Source of the DNA: Flavobacteriales bacterium
GTDB lineage: Bacteria; Bacteroidota; Bacteroidia; Flavobacteriales_D; Parvicellaceae
NCBI GenBank assembly: GCA_015488785.1
Contig: WFNC01000202.1
Span: 1-14,956, forward strand
Direction of reading: 5' to 3'
DNA length: 14,956 nucleotides
Shown: one piece after another, positions 1 to 7,567 of the stretch
How the letters are laid out: every line of letters begins with the position of its first letter
Position numbering within the stretch: position 1 is the first letter of the stretch
Notes under the pieces: model-generated
The model's input: the letters and a program-made list of their open reading frames with translations, nothing else
The model's database searches: none
Told to the model about the DNA's origin: nothing
Made by a program: the position numbers and the translations under genes

Positions 1-2
1 AT

Positions 3-377
3 TTTTATCAGTTTGATGCAATAAAAGCCAAAGAGAATGTGATTGAGTTTCTTAAAAAAGGAAAATGTATCCATAAAAATAAAATATCTAATTTGTCAAT
101 GGCTTTTAATAACATTTCAAAAAAGTTCATATTTAATACATATGATTATAAAGTTAAAGACGAAAATTATTTAAATGATTTATTATATAATGGTAGTGAT
201 GCTTTACCTGCTTTTGCTACATGGACAAATGTTATAGAGTTTGAACCCCAAACTTTTAATGTTTTAAATTTGGAAGAATCGATATTAAAAATGAATGCTA
301 GATTAATTGAATTTGTAGAAGGAGTGAATAATATAATATTATTATCAGAGCTAGATAAAGAACAAGAAATATGGTAG
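3..377 (+). CDS. C-terminal part of a hypothetical protein, cut by the left edge
   Basis: This frame is open from the first bases of the window to a TAG at 375-377, giving 124 residues. A GTG at 39 could be read as a start, but the same frame continues upstream without a stop (residues FYQFDAIKAKEN precede it), so the gene very probably begins outside the window. The visible part is rich in Lys, Asn, Ile and Glu, mostly soluble in character, with no membrane segment and no motif I recognise. Predicted structure by eye is mixed helix and strand, with a helical end (EESILKMNARLIEFVEG). No function is proposed. It converges on the minus-strand genes at 617-1858. Confidence 0.6.
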   Translation, partial: FYQFDAIKAKENVIEFLKKGKCIHKNKISNLSMAFNNISKKFIFNTYDYKVKDENYLNDLLYNGSDALPAFATWTNVIEFEPQTFNVLNLEESILKMNARLIEFVEGVNNIILLSELDKEQEIW

Positions 378-518
378 TATTCTTGGATTCATTAAAATAT
401 GCACTTGAAATACAATTAAACTTAAATCTTAGTCTTCGGTCTGTCTTGGTTCAGTTGTATTCTCTTTCACTTTTAGTCGTTCCTCCTGCTCGTTTCGTTC
501 ATTAGTAGTTATTCTTTC

Positions 519-562
519 TTTTTTTGCCTTTCTTATTTAGCCTACGGCAGTAAGGAAAAAAA
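519..562. terminator. Imperfect hairpin between converging genes, possible bidirectional terminator
   Basis: A T7 run and CCTT (519-530, with G526 bulged) can pair with AAGG and a following run of A (552-562), leaving a loop of about 21 bases that itself holds GCC-TAC-GGC. A/T runs flank both sides, so it could stop transcription on either strand. It lies between two convergent units, where such a site is expected. The stem is mostly A-T, so this is a weak call. Confidence 0.35.
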
Positions 563-616
563 AACAATTGATCTTTCACTAATCGTTTTTACCTCTCGTT
601 TTATTAACCTTCCGAT

Positions 617-775
617 TTATTTGTTTTTTTGCTTTATTTGCTCAACAATATAGACTCCAATTATACCTAAAATAATATTTAGCATCGTAAAGGTGTTAGA
701 GTCTAAGTCAAAAAAACGTTTTAGCGTTAATGATAATCCGACTACAAGTATTCCTACAATAATAAAGTGATTCAT
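617..775 (-). CDS. Small membrane protein with two hydrophobic segments
   Basis: A 52-residue frame starts at the ATG at 775 and stops with TAA at 617-619. It has a hydrophobic segment at about residues 4-18 (FIIVGILVVGLSLTL), then KRFFDLDSN, then a second hydrophobic segment at about 31-45 (MLNIILGIIGVYIVE), and a Lys/Gln-rich tail (QIKQKNK). This helix-charged loop-helix-basic tail layout is what a real small membrane protein looks like. It starts 12 bases after the stop of the PorV/PorQ-like gene on the same strand, so co-transcription is likely. I do not recognise the family. The main doubt is its short length; the organised hydrophobicity favours a real gene. Confidence 0.5.
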   Translation of the reverse strand: MNHFIIVGILVVGLSLTLKRFFDLDSNTFTMLNIILGIIGVYIVEQIKQKNK

Positions 776-787
776 TTTTTTATAAAT

Positions 788-1858
788 TTATTTTGTTGGA
801 TTTAGGTTAAACCGTAGCGAGAATACATTACTATATAGAGCTACAGAAGCATCTCCTATATCGGTTAATGCATAGTCGATTGCAATTCCTTTGAACTGTA
901 TTCCTATACCAATATTAGGTTGAATGGAATAAGTTATTTTATTATTCAAATCTGTAATTTTCTGCGTATTTCCAACACCAGCCCTTACATAAACCATTTT
1001 TTTGAATCCAAGTTCAACACCCAAATGAGGATCAATTGAGAAAGGATCTCCAACAATCAAAACATTACGTTTCCCATCTGTAGTTACATCTGCATCTAGT
1101 TCCGATAGAAATGTAAAATTAGTATTGATATTCCATTGTTTAGAAAGTCCTAGCATAATTCGTGGTAAAGTTAACTCTAAACCATTTTCTGGAATTTCAT
1201 TCTCCGTTTGGGTAAAAACTTCTATCATTTTGTCATTCAAAGTGTAATTCCAAGCATTGAAAGTTGAAGTAATATCTCTTGCAACAACTGCTACGGTCAA
1301 GTCATTTTTACTGTAAGACAAAGCTCCATCGATTCCAAACCCCCAAGACTTAGCAAAATCTCCAACTTTTCGATGGATAATTTTTACATTTCCTCCTAAA
1401 GATAAATTTGGTTTTATTTTTTTTGCATAAGAAAATAAAAAAGCCATATCTGTAGCCGAAAAATAAGTTATTCTATCATAATTTAAATTTCCCTGCGCAT
1501 CTATCAGTTCTGTTGTATTGGGTATATTATCAACACCAAAACGAATAAAAGAGACTCCAAAAGCACTTGTACTGTCTATTGTTTTTGCGAGTGCTCCAAA
1601 ATCATATTTTGCTATTCCTGCAAAGTATTCAGAATGCATTAAACCTATTTGCAAATCAGTGTTAGTCGCCAACAAACCCGTAGGGTTCCAATAGCCTGCT
1701 GTAACATCGTTGGAAGAAGCAAGTACGGAATTTCCCATTCCTAAAGCTCTTGCTCCTACCCCAATATTTAAAAATTCATTACTATACTTTGGAGTATTTA
1801 ATTGCGCATTGATTGACAACGCAAAAAAGAGACCTATTATTACAATTATTATTTTCAT
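788..1858 (-). CDS. PorV/PorQ family outer-membrane beta-barrel protein
   Basis: 356 residues from the ATG at 1858. A frame three codons longer would need a TTG start at 1867, and the ATG gives a cleaner signal peptide (MKIIIVIIGLFFALSINA then Q). The mature N-terminus has the family hallmark: NIGVGARALGMGNSVLASSND followed at once by AGYWNPTGL, the glycine-rich opening and WNP(A/T)GL motif of PorV/PorQ (UPF0164-like) proteins. The rest alternates short amphipathic strands and ends in strands SVALYSNVFSLRFNLNP, consistent with a FadL-type barrel. In the T9SS, PorV carries substrates to the attachment complex and PorQ works in the same outer-membrane system. porU, the usual partner of true PorV, is not adjacent, so this may be a paralogue and no symbol is given. 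Length fits the family. Confidence 0.78.
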   Translation of the reverse strand: MKIIIVIIGLFFALSINAQLNTPKYSNEFLNIGVGARALGMGNSVLASSNDVTAGYWNPTGLLATNTDLQIGLMHSEYFAGIAKYDFGALAKTIDSTSAFGVSFIRFGVDNIPNTTELIDAQGNLNYDRITYFSATDMAFLFSYAKKIKPNLSLGGNVKIIHRKVGDFAKSWGFGIDGALSYSKNDLTVAVVARDITSTFNAWNYTLNDKMIEVFTQTENEIPENGLELTLPRIMLGLSKQWNINTNFTFLSELDADVTTDGKRNVLIVGDPFSIDPHLGVELGFKKMVYVRAGVGNTQKITDLNNKITYSIQPNIGIGIQFKGIAIDYALTDIGDASVALYSNVFSLRFNLNPTK

Positions 1859-1864
1859 TAAAAA

Positions 1865-1872
1865 CAAATTTA
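1865..1872 (-). promoter_or_regulatory. Possible -7 element for the PorV/PorQ-like gene
   Basis: Read on the minus strand this is TAAATTTG, an exact fit to the Bacteroidota -7 box TAnnTTTG. It ends only six bases before the ATG at 1858, so a transcript from it would have almost no leader. I found no TTG at the usual -33 distance. In AT-rich DNA such a match can occur by chance. Confidence 0.25.
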
Positions 1873-1915
1873 AGCAATCTTTGATTGAAGACGCTTCGAA
1901 TTAACGAAAATATTT

Positions 1916-1923
1916 TAAATTTG
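1916..1923 (+). promoter_or_regulatory. Possible -7 element for rpmB
   Basis: TAAATTTG on the plus strand fits the Bacteroidota -7 box TAnnTTTG. The nearest upstream TTG (1885-1887) is 28 bases away, longer than the usual 17-23, so the -33 half is not convincing. If used, rpmB would have a leader of about 180 bases, long enough for leader regulation, though I see no clear structure in it. Confidence 0.25.
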
Positions 1924-2106
1924 TTGTATCTTTAAATTGAAAACAGATACTTTATTGATTGCTTCAAGGGAAAGAATAGGCTCAATTTTAGATTTTTATT
2001 TCTTTTTTAAGAATTTAAACGAATAATCGTTAGGAATAATAAAATATTATCTAGTTATTTGCAGACCGAATTAGAAAACAGAATTTTAAAATAAAATATA
2101 TACCAG

Positions 2107-2343
2107 ATGTCAAGAGTTTGTGAATTATCAGGAAAAAAATTAATGAGTGGAAATAATGTTTCTCACTCTTTAAGAAGAACTAGAAGAAAATTTTACCCAA
2201 ATTTAATTACGAAACGTTTTTATATTCCAGAGGAAGATAAATGGGTAAAACTAAAAATATCAACTTCTACGTTAAGAAACATTAATAAAAAAGGTATTTC
2301 AGCAGTATTAGCAGAAGCTAAAGCTCAGGGATTTATTAAATAA
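2107..2343 (+). CDS. rpmB: Large-subunit ribosomal protein bL28
   Basis: 78 residues, the normal bL28 length. It begins SRVCELSGKKLMSGNNVSHS, the typical bL28 opening (C-x2-SGK followed by G-N-x-VSHS), then RRTRRKFYPNL, a basic RNA-binding stretch, and the conserved STSTLRNINKKG near the end. bL28 sits in the 50S subunit near the exit-site tRNA region. The ATG at 2107 is the only sensible start. The gene ends 31 bases before a perfect terminator, so it appears monocistronic. In many Bacteroidota rpmG and a DUF4295 gene follow directly; here they lie about 11.2 kb downstream. Confidence 0.97.
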   Translation: MSRVCELSGKKLMSGNNVSHSLRRTRRKFYPNLITKRFYIPEEDKWVKLKISTSTLRNINKKGISAVLAEAKAQGFIK

Positions 2344-2373
2344 TATTTCTTTAATGTATAAGCATTAAACATT

Positions 2374-2406
2374 ACCTTGTTACTTTTTTAGTAACAAGGT
2401 TTTTTT
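2374..2406 (+). terminator. Strong intrinsic terminator after rpmB
   Basis: A perfect 10-base-pair stem, ACCTTGTTAC paired with GTAACAAGGT (2374-2383 with 2391-2400), has a 7-base T-rich loop and is followed directly by six Ts. It lies 31 bases after the rpmB stop and separates rpmB from the aminopeptidase gene. Confidence 0.9.
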
Positions 2407-2435
2407 GTTTCTAAAACTTTTTTGTATTCGTTTCA

Positions 2436-3890
2436 ATGCAAATAACAAGATTAACCATGCGCTTTTTTTACCTATACCTTCTATTCTCTTTTGTTCAAAC
2501 AGGCTATTCGCAAGAGCAACCTAAAAAACATGAGATTAACTTAAATCAGTACGCTATTTACGATACAGACTTGCTTCCTGCATCTTTTTACAAAAAAAAC
2601 AGGGAGAATTTAAGAGCTCTAATGGGAAACAATTCTGTTGCTGTTTTTTTTTCAAACGCGATAAAAAACAGATCAAATGACGTTGATTTTCAGTACCATC
2701 AAGACCCTAATTTTTATTATTTAACTGGACTAAGAGAACCCAATTCTATTTTAGTTATTTTTAAGAATCAAGTTGAAATAAACGGAGAAAAGACAAAAGA
2801 AATTCTATTTATTCAACCAAAAGAAAAATCGAAAGAAGTTTGGACGGGCAAACGTTTAGGCAAACTAGGCGTTGAAATGATACTAGGAATAGAAACCAGC
2901 TATAGTAACAAAGAATTTAATACAACTAATCTAAATTTTGAACAATTTAGCAAAGTTTATCATCTTCCTAAACAAACTGATGTAAACGATAATGTATTTG
3001 ACAAATCAGATTTATACAACCTCTATTTACAATTTGACTCTAAAATAGCACCTGTTGAAACAGAAAAAGAGGATAAAACCAAGCTTATACAATGGCTAGC
3101 AAAACTTAGGGAAGTTAAAACTAGCGAAGAACTTTACCTAATGCGAAAAGCAATAGACATCACTTGCGTAGCTCAAAAGGAATTGATGAAAGCTTTACAA
3201 CCAAACATGACCGAATACCAATCGGAAGCAATTATCGAATACATTTTTAAAGCAAGCGGCGCTGAATATCCTGGATTTCCATCTATTTTAGGAAGTGGAG
3301 AAAACTCGTGCATACTTCATTATAGCACCAACAGAAAAACAATGCTAGGCTCTAACTTATTGGTCAGTGATGTTGGTGCAGAATATCATGGATACACAGC
3401 TGACGTAACGCGAACAATGCCAGTAGATGGTCATTTTTCGAAAGAAGAAAAAATTATTTACGACATTGTATTGAAAGCTCAAAAAGCAGGAATCGAAGAA
3501 TGTAAGGCAGGAAACTCTTTTTGGGATCCAAATATAGCCGCTACTTCTGTCATTTCTCAAGAACTACAAAAACTAGGCATCATAAAATCTCCGATTGGAG
3601 TAAGAAGGTATTTTATGCACGGAACTTCTCACTACTTGGGACTAGACGTTCATGATGTAGGAACTTACTTACCATTAAAAGCAAACTCAATCATAACCGT
3701 TGAACCAGGAATTTATATACCAGAAGGTTCTCCTTGCGATAAAAAATGGTGGAACATTGGCGTAAGAATAGAAGATGATGTACTAATTACAACAGAAAAA
3801 CCAGAAGTACTCTCCGATTGCATTCCAAAAACGACAGCAGAAATTGAACTGATGATGAAAGAAATTGGGTTGTTTAGTCAAAAAAAATAA
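2436..3890 (+). CDS. Exported Xaa-Pro aminopeptidase (M24B, aminopeptidase P)
   Basis: 484 residues. It cleaves the N-terminal residue ahead of proline, using a two-metal (usually Mn) site. An N-terminal signal peptide (hydrophobic FFYLYLLFSFVQTGYS, then Q) indicates export to the periplasm. The AMP_N domain follows at about 45-200 (Y-HQDPNFYYLTG), and the pita-bread catalytic domain at about 235-470. All five expected metal ligands are visible: D312 and D323 (SDVGAEYHGYTADVTRT), H399 (HGTSHYLGLDVHD), E423 (TVEPGIY) and E446 (RIEDDV). H395 and H406 match the other active-site histidines of E. coli PepP, which has 441 residues; the extra length here is mainly the signal peptide region. A second ATG at 2457 would give a shorter signal peptide and is equally plausible. 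The gene stands alone between two terminators. Exported PepP-like enzymes are common in peptide-feeding Bacteroidota. Confidence 0.93.
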   Translation: MQITRLTMRFFYLYLLFSFVQTGYSQEQPKKHEINLNQYAIYDTDLLPASFYKKNRENLRALMGNNSVAVFFSNAIKNRSNDVDFQYHQDPNFYYLTGLREPNSILVIFKNQVEINGEKTKEILFIQPKEKSKEVWTGKRLGKLGVEMILGIETSYSNKEFNTTNLNFEQFSKVYHLPKQTDVNDNVFDKSDLYNLYLQFDSKIAPVETEKEDKTKLIQWLAKLREVKTSEELYLMRKAIDITCVAQKELMKALQPNMTEYQSEAIIEYIFKASGAEYPGFPSILGSGENSCILHYSTNRKTMLGSNLLVSDVGAEYHGYTADVTRTMPVDGHFSKEEKIIYDIVLKAQKAGIEECKAGNSFWDPNIAATSVISQELQKLGIIKSPIGVRRYFMHGTSHYLGLDVHDVGTYLPLKANSIITVEPGIYIPEGSPCDKKWWNIGVRIEDDVLITTEKPEVLSDCIPKTTAEIELMMKEIGLFSQKK

Positions 3891-3956
3891 GAAGTAACTA
3901 CGTTAAAAACAATACCTAGACTTATTATTTAACCTTCTGCTTTCAAGAATCTAATT

Positions 3957-4009
3957 ATTTTCGAAAAAAAAAGAGATAATTATTTGAATTATCTTTTTTT
4001 TTTCGAAAA
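3957..4009. terminator. Long A/T hairpin terminator after the aminopeptidase gene
   Basis: An inverted repeat of about 23 base pairs: TTTTCG, nine As and GATAATT on the left pair with AATTATC, ten Ts and CGAAAA on the right, around the loop ATTTG, with one extra G bulged in the left arm. The A and T runs make it work in either direction. It sits about 70 bases after the aminopeptidase stop and about 70 bases before the next gene. Confidence 0.7.
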
Positions 4010-4025
4010 AGCAACCAATATACTA

Positions 4026-4033
4026 TACCTTCG
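4026..4033 (+). promoter_or_regulatory. Candidate -7 element ahead of the surface-protein cluster
   Basis: TACCTTCG differs from the Bacteroidota -7 box TAnnTTTG at one base and lies 44 bases before the ATG at 4078, in the gap after the hairpin terminator. No TTG is found at -33. A promoter is expected in this gap because the upstream unit terminates just before it, and this is the best candidate I see. Confidence 0.28.
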
Positions 4034-4077
4034 TCTTAAAGTTATTAGTTAAAAACTTTTTTACAAAAAAAACAAGC

Positions 4078-4461
4078 ATGATGACAAAATCTATTTTCTT
4101 ATTAATTCCCTTTTTCTTATTTTTTGCAAATATATTTGCTCAAGAAACAGTTGAACAAAAAATCTTTAAAGTTCATATTGGAGAACACGCTTTAATGTGT
4201 CCAAATTTAGGGCCTAAACTAAAAGTAAACATAGCACAAATAGGCGGTAAAATTTTAATGTTTGATATCGAGAATAGCAATATGTTATTAAAAATACCTA
4301 AAGAAAACAAAGAAGCATCTAAAGCTTCTTACATTTCAACCATCATAGAATTAACAGGCTATCCAAAATCTCTAGTTGAAGTAATAGAAATAAATACTGA
4401 AGAAAAAGAGAAAATATTAAAAAAATATAACGCTAGTAATCATTTTAATTATGAAAAATAA
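4078..4461 (+). CDS. Small exported protein of unknown function, possibly HMA-like fold
   Basis: 127 residues with a clear signal peptide (SIFLLIPFFLFFANIFA then QE). The mature part of about 106 residues reads as strand (KIFKVHI), helix starting at ALMCPNLGPKLKVNIAQ, two strands (KILMFDI, NMLLKIP), helix (ASYISTIIELTGYP) and strand (SLVEVIEI), then a Lys-rich tail. That order is the ferredoxin-like order of heavy-metal-associated domains, and Cys41 sits where those domains start their metal-binding loop. However, only one cysteine is present instead of CxxC, so metal binding is inference only. Its last 11 bases overlap the start of the next gene (ATGAAAAATAA), a sign of translational coupling, so it probably works with that surface protein. 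ATG codons at 4078 and 4081 are both possible starts. Confidence 0.8.
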   Translation: MMTKSIFLLIPFFLFFANIFAQETVEQKIFKVHIGEHALMCPNLGPKLKVNIAQIGGKILMFDIENSNMLLKIPKENKEASKASYISTIIELTGYPKSLVEVIEINTEEKEKILKKYNASNHFNYEK

Positions 4462-7400
4462 AATAATTATATTGTTTTTATCAACCTTATTTACAACTGT
4501 AAATACATTTTCTCAAATAAAAACATTCATAAAGACAGTACATGAAACCGGAGCTCAACAGTTTTTTGATGCAGAGAGAACCTATGATAATGGTATAATT
4601 ATTATAGGACAAGCAGGAGAAGGATATTGCGGAGCTGGTCTATTAACTAAAATAGATAGTTGTGGTGAATTAGTTTGGGCTAAAACATTTGGGGAAACAG
4701 GAAAATACCCTGATGGAGGTAGAGTTATACAAGAAATGCCTAATCATAATCTTTTATTGGGAGGTTTTGTAGTTCAGGGAACTTCTAGGATAGGCGTTCT
4801 AAAATTAGCTGACGAATTTGGAGTGCTCATTTGGTCTGTTATGTTCAATAATTTACGTTTTATTACTGGGGTAAATAAAACAATAAATGGAGATATTTTA
4901 GTATGTGGATATACGCATAACGAACAATGCGCTTACATAAAATTAGATGCTAATGGTAATGTTATTTGGAAAAAAACCATGAATGTAGTTTCTCCATCTA
5001 AACGAGGTTATAATATTATGGAAATTAGTACGGGTGATTATATCCTTATTTGGAATACGATAACACCAAAAGCAGATGTTTACATCTCTTTAATGAACCC
5101 TTTAGGAGAAATTCAATGGACAAAAAGTTATGGTACAGGTTCTGCTTTTCCAATTTTAAGAGAATGGGAACCGAGTGCTGTTATAGATCCTAACGATGGA
5201 AATATTGTAGTTTGTACAGCGACAACTTCATTGGGTCAAGGTACAGAAACAGCCCCAGATATATTAACATTCAAAATAGATTTAACAGGGAATGTAATGT
5301 GGGCAAAAACATATGGAAATACATCTGATGATCAACCAAAAAAAATAGCTTATGATGTACAAACAGAAGGTTTTTTAATTAGCGGAAAAACAGATTTTGA
5401 CGTTTCTGCAGCTCCTACAACCGAAGTTATGACCGGGCACAACGCAATGGTTATAAGTATTGATAACACGGGAGCTACATTAAGAACCAATATTTATGGA
5501 GGAAATGGCGAAGATAAAGCTATTGAAACAGTTTCATATGATAATCATTACATCACCTCAATGGTGTCTTTAAATTCATTAGGCTCAGCAGGATACGACC
5601 CATTCATTATTAAAACAAATGAAATAGGAGAAGTAGCTTGTCAGCACACAACGATTAATTTTTCTGCAGCATTTGCAACATTAAGTGCTTCCTCTCATGC
5701 AATTACAGAAGTTTCTTCAAGCTTGCCTGCTCATTTTGGAGGAAGTGGATTTACTGATGACGGAACAACTTTTACTATTCATTGTCAGTCTTGTGATCCT
5801 TATTTCGAAATGATAGGAAGCCCTACGATATGCTTAGAAGATTCTATTGTTTTAATTAAAAAAGATGGTTGTCAATCATTTTTCACTATAAACGGTCAAG
5901 TTGAAGCACAAGATACTGTTGTTTTTAAATATACAGATGGAGGAGAACATACAATATCTGTAGAACACAATTGTATAGAAAACCCCTTTGAATATCATGT
6001 TTTTGTATCCGTTCCTAAAGCTGCATTTACATGGGACAATAAATGTTTATATGACTCTATACCTTTTCAGGATCAGTCTATTGTAAACTACGGAATTATA
6101 GATCAATGGAATTGGGACTTTGGAGAAAATAATACTTCGTCAAGTTTACAAAACCCGAAACACCTCTATCAAAATGATGGAGACCATACGGTAAAGTTAA
6201 TTGTAACAACTGACGGAGACTGCACAGATACGTTAGATCACGAGATAACAGCCTACCCTATTCCAACGGCTATATTATTAACGAAACCAGAATGCTTATA
6301 CGACTCTTTACAATTTAAAGATTCTACACTACTTAACTCCCCGAGTAATATATCGACATATATAACCAGTTTTGGCGATGGTTCGCCAATAGTACAAGAA
6401 CAAAACCCAAAACATAAATACACTACAGCTGGCACATATAATGTTAGTTACATAACAGTTACTAACCAAGGATGTGTTGACGACACCAATATAACAGTAG
6501 CTGTTTATCCTATTCCTATCGCTTTGTTTTCAAGTACAACAGTTTGTGAAAATGTCCCTCCAACAGAATTCTCTAATTTATCAACAGTTTCTTCTGGTTC
6601 AGTAATAGACTGGCAATGGGATTTTGATGAAAATCAAGAAAACATATCCACACTTCCAAACCCCAGTCATTACTATAGAGAGAATGGAATATATAACGTA
6701 AAATTAATTGTAAAAACAAACTCTGGCTGCTACGACACGGTTAGCTATCCTACTAAAGTATTAGCTAAACCAACCAATTTATTTACTTCGAATATAACGG
6801 AATCTTGCGCTCCAGCTTGCATTGAATTTTATGACTATTCTAGACCTAATGCTACGAGTATTATTATGCGAAAATGGACATTAGGAGAAGGAGATACTAC
6901 TTTGGAAGAAAACCCAAGTAAATGCTACGAAAACTTGAGTAATACTGATGATTTATCTTTTGATATAGGTTTAATAACAACAAATGATTTAGGTTGTTCA
7001 GATTCTAATTTTGTTGAAAAATACATTTGGGCTTGGCACAATCCGGTCGCTGATTTTGAAGCTAATCCTGAGCTTGCAAACATGTACGAATCTGAAATAT
7101 CTTTCGAAAATAGTTCTATTGGGGCTACTTATTACAGCTGGGATTTTGGAGATTTTCATTTCGACAATGAAGAATTCCCTATACATATTTATGGAGATAC
7201 TGGAACTTACGCCATTCAATTAGCAGTAGAAACAGACCACGCTTGTTTCGACACTACATATAGAGAAGTAAGAATAGATCCTGTTATAAGCATATACACT
7301 CCAAATACTTTTACACCTGATGGAGACGGAATAAATGATCAATTTTTCTTTAAAAGCTACGGAATAGAAGAAGAAGGATTAGAATTTTCTATTTTCGACA

Positions 7401-7561
7401 GATGGGGAAATCGTATCTATTATACCACTAATTTTCGTCCATGGGATGGCACTTACAAGGGAAAAAAAGTACAAGAAGACACTTATATTTATAAAATAAG
7501 ATGCCTTGATTTTTTTGGGGTAGAAAAAGAATTTACAGGTCATGTTAATGTTTTAAGATAA
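4451..7561 (+). CDS. Large secreted propeller/PKD protein with T9SS type B sorting domain
   Basis: 1036 residues. A signal peptide (to about residue 21, ending TFS-Q) precedes a repeat region at about 25-405 with seven copies of a K-x-D-x-x-G-x-x-x-W-x-K-x-x-G-type motif (near 64, 115, 162, 211, 272, 333 and 384; the last two lack the Trp), suggesting a seven-bladed beta-propeller. A linker domain with paired cysteines follows (445-520). Next come five PKD or PKD-like domains marked by W-x-F-G/W-D-F cores near 554, 641, 721, 809 and 897. The end (about 945-1036) is a type B sorting domain: PNTFTPDGDGINDQFF, then FDRWGNRIYY, WDGTYKGK and a final VNVLR. The protein should be exported by Sec and then carried to the surface by the T9SS. 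It overlaps the preceding gene and is followed 6 bases later by the SprB-repeat gene. The PorP/SprF protein at 9875 is its likely secretion partner. Confidence 0.92.
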   Translation: MKNKIIILFLSTLFTTVNTFSQIKTFIKTVHETGAQQFFDAERTYDNGIIIIGQAGEGYCGAGLLTKIDSCGELVWAKTFGETGKYPDGGRVIQEMPNHNLLLGGFVVQGTSRIGVLKLADEFGVLIWSVMFNNLRFITGVNKTINGDILVCGYTHNEQCAYIKLDANGNVIWKKTMNVVSPSKRGYNIMEISTGDYILIWNTITPKADVYISLMNPLGEIQWTKSYGTGSAFPILREWEPSAVIDPNDGNIVVCTATTSLGQGTETAPDILTFKIDLTGNVMWAKTYGNTSDDQPKKIAYDVQTEGFLISGKTDFDVSAAPTTEVMTGHNAMVISIDNTGATLRTNIYGGNGEDKAIETVSYDNHYITSMVSLNSLGSAGYDPFIIKTNEIGEVACQHTTINFSAAFATLSASSHAITEVSSSLPAHFGGSGFTDDGTTFTIHCQSCDPYFEMIGSPTICLEDSIVLIKKDGCQSFFTINGQVEAQDTVVFKYTDGGEHTISVEHNCIENPFEYHVFVSVPKAAFTWDNKCLYDSIPFQDQSIVNYGIIDQWNWDFGENNTSSSLQNPKHLYQNDGDHTVKLIVTTDGDCTDTLDHEITAYPIPTAILLTKPECLYDSLQFKDSTLLNSPSNISTYITSFGDGSPIVQEQNPKHKYTTAGTYNVSYITVTNQGCVDDTNITVAVYPIPIALFSSTTVCENVPPTEFSNLSTVSSGSVIDWQWDFDENQENISTLPNPSHYYRENGIYNVKLIVKTNSGCYDTVSYPTKVLAKPTNLFTSNITESCAPACIEFYDYSRPNATSIIMRKWTLGEGDTTLEENPSKCYENLSNTDDLSFDIGLITTNDLGCSDSNFVEKYIWAWHNPVADFEANPELANMYESEISFENSSIGATYYSWDFGDFHFDNEEFPIHIYGDTGTYAIQLAVETDHACFDTTYREVRIDPVISIYTPNTFTPDGDGINDQFFFKSYGIEEEGLEFSIFDRWGNRIYYTTNFRPWDGTYKGKKVQEDTYIYKIRCLDFFGVEKEFTGHVNVLR

Positions 7562-7567
7562 ATAATT

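Noticed and set aside
39..377. GTG start at 39 as the true beginning of the first gene
   Set aside because: The frame is open through the left edge with protein-like residues before the GTG, so the start is an edge effect.
1859..1867. TTG start at 1867 for the PorV/PorQ-like protein
   Set aside because: The ATG nine bases later gives a standard signal peptide, and the TTG falls inside a possible promoter box.
6998..7223. Opposite and overlapping frames inside the large surface-protein gene (also 6253-6435 and 9113-9310)
   Set aside because: They lie fully inside well-supported genes, show no domain and no start context, and are shadows of the real reading frames.
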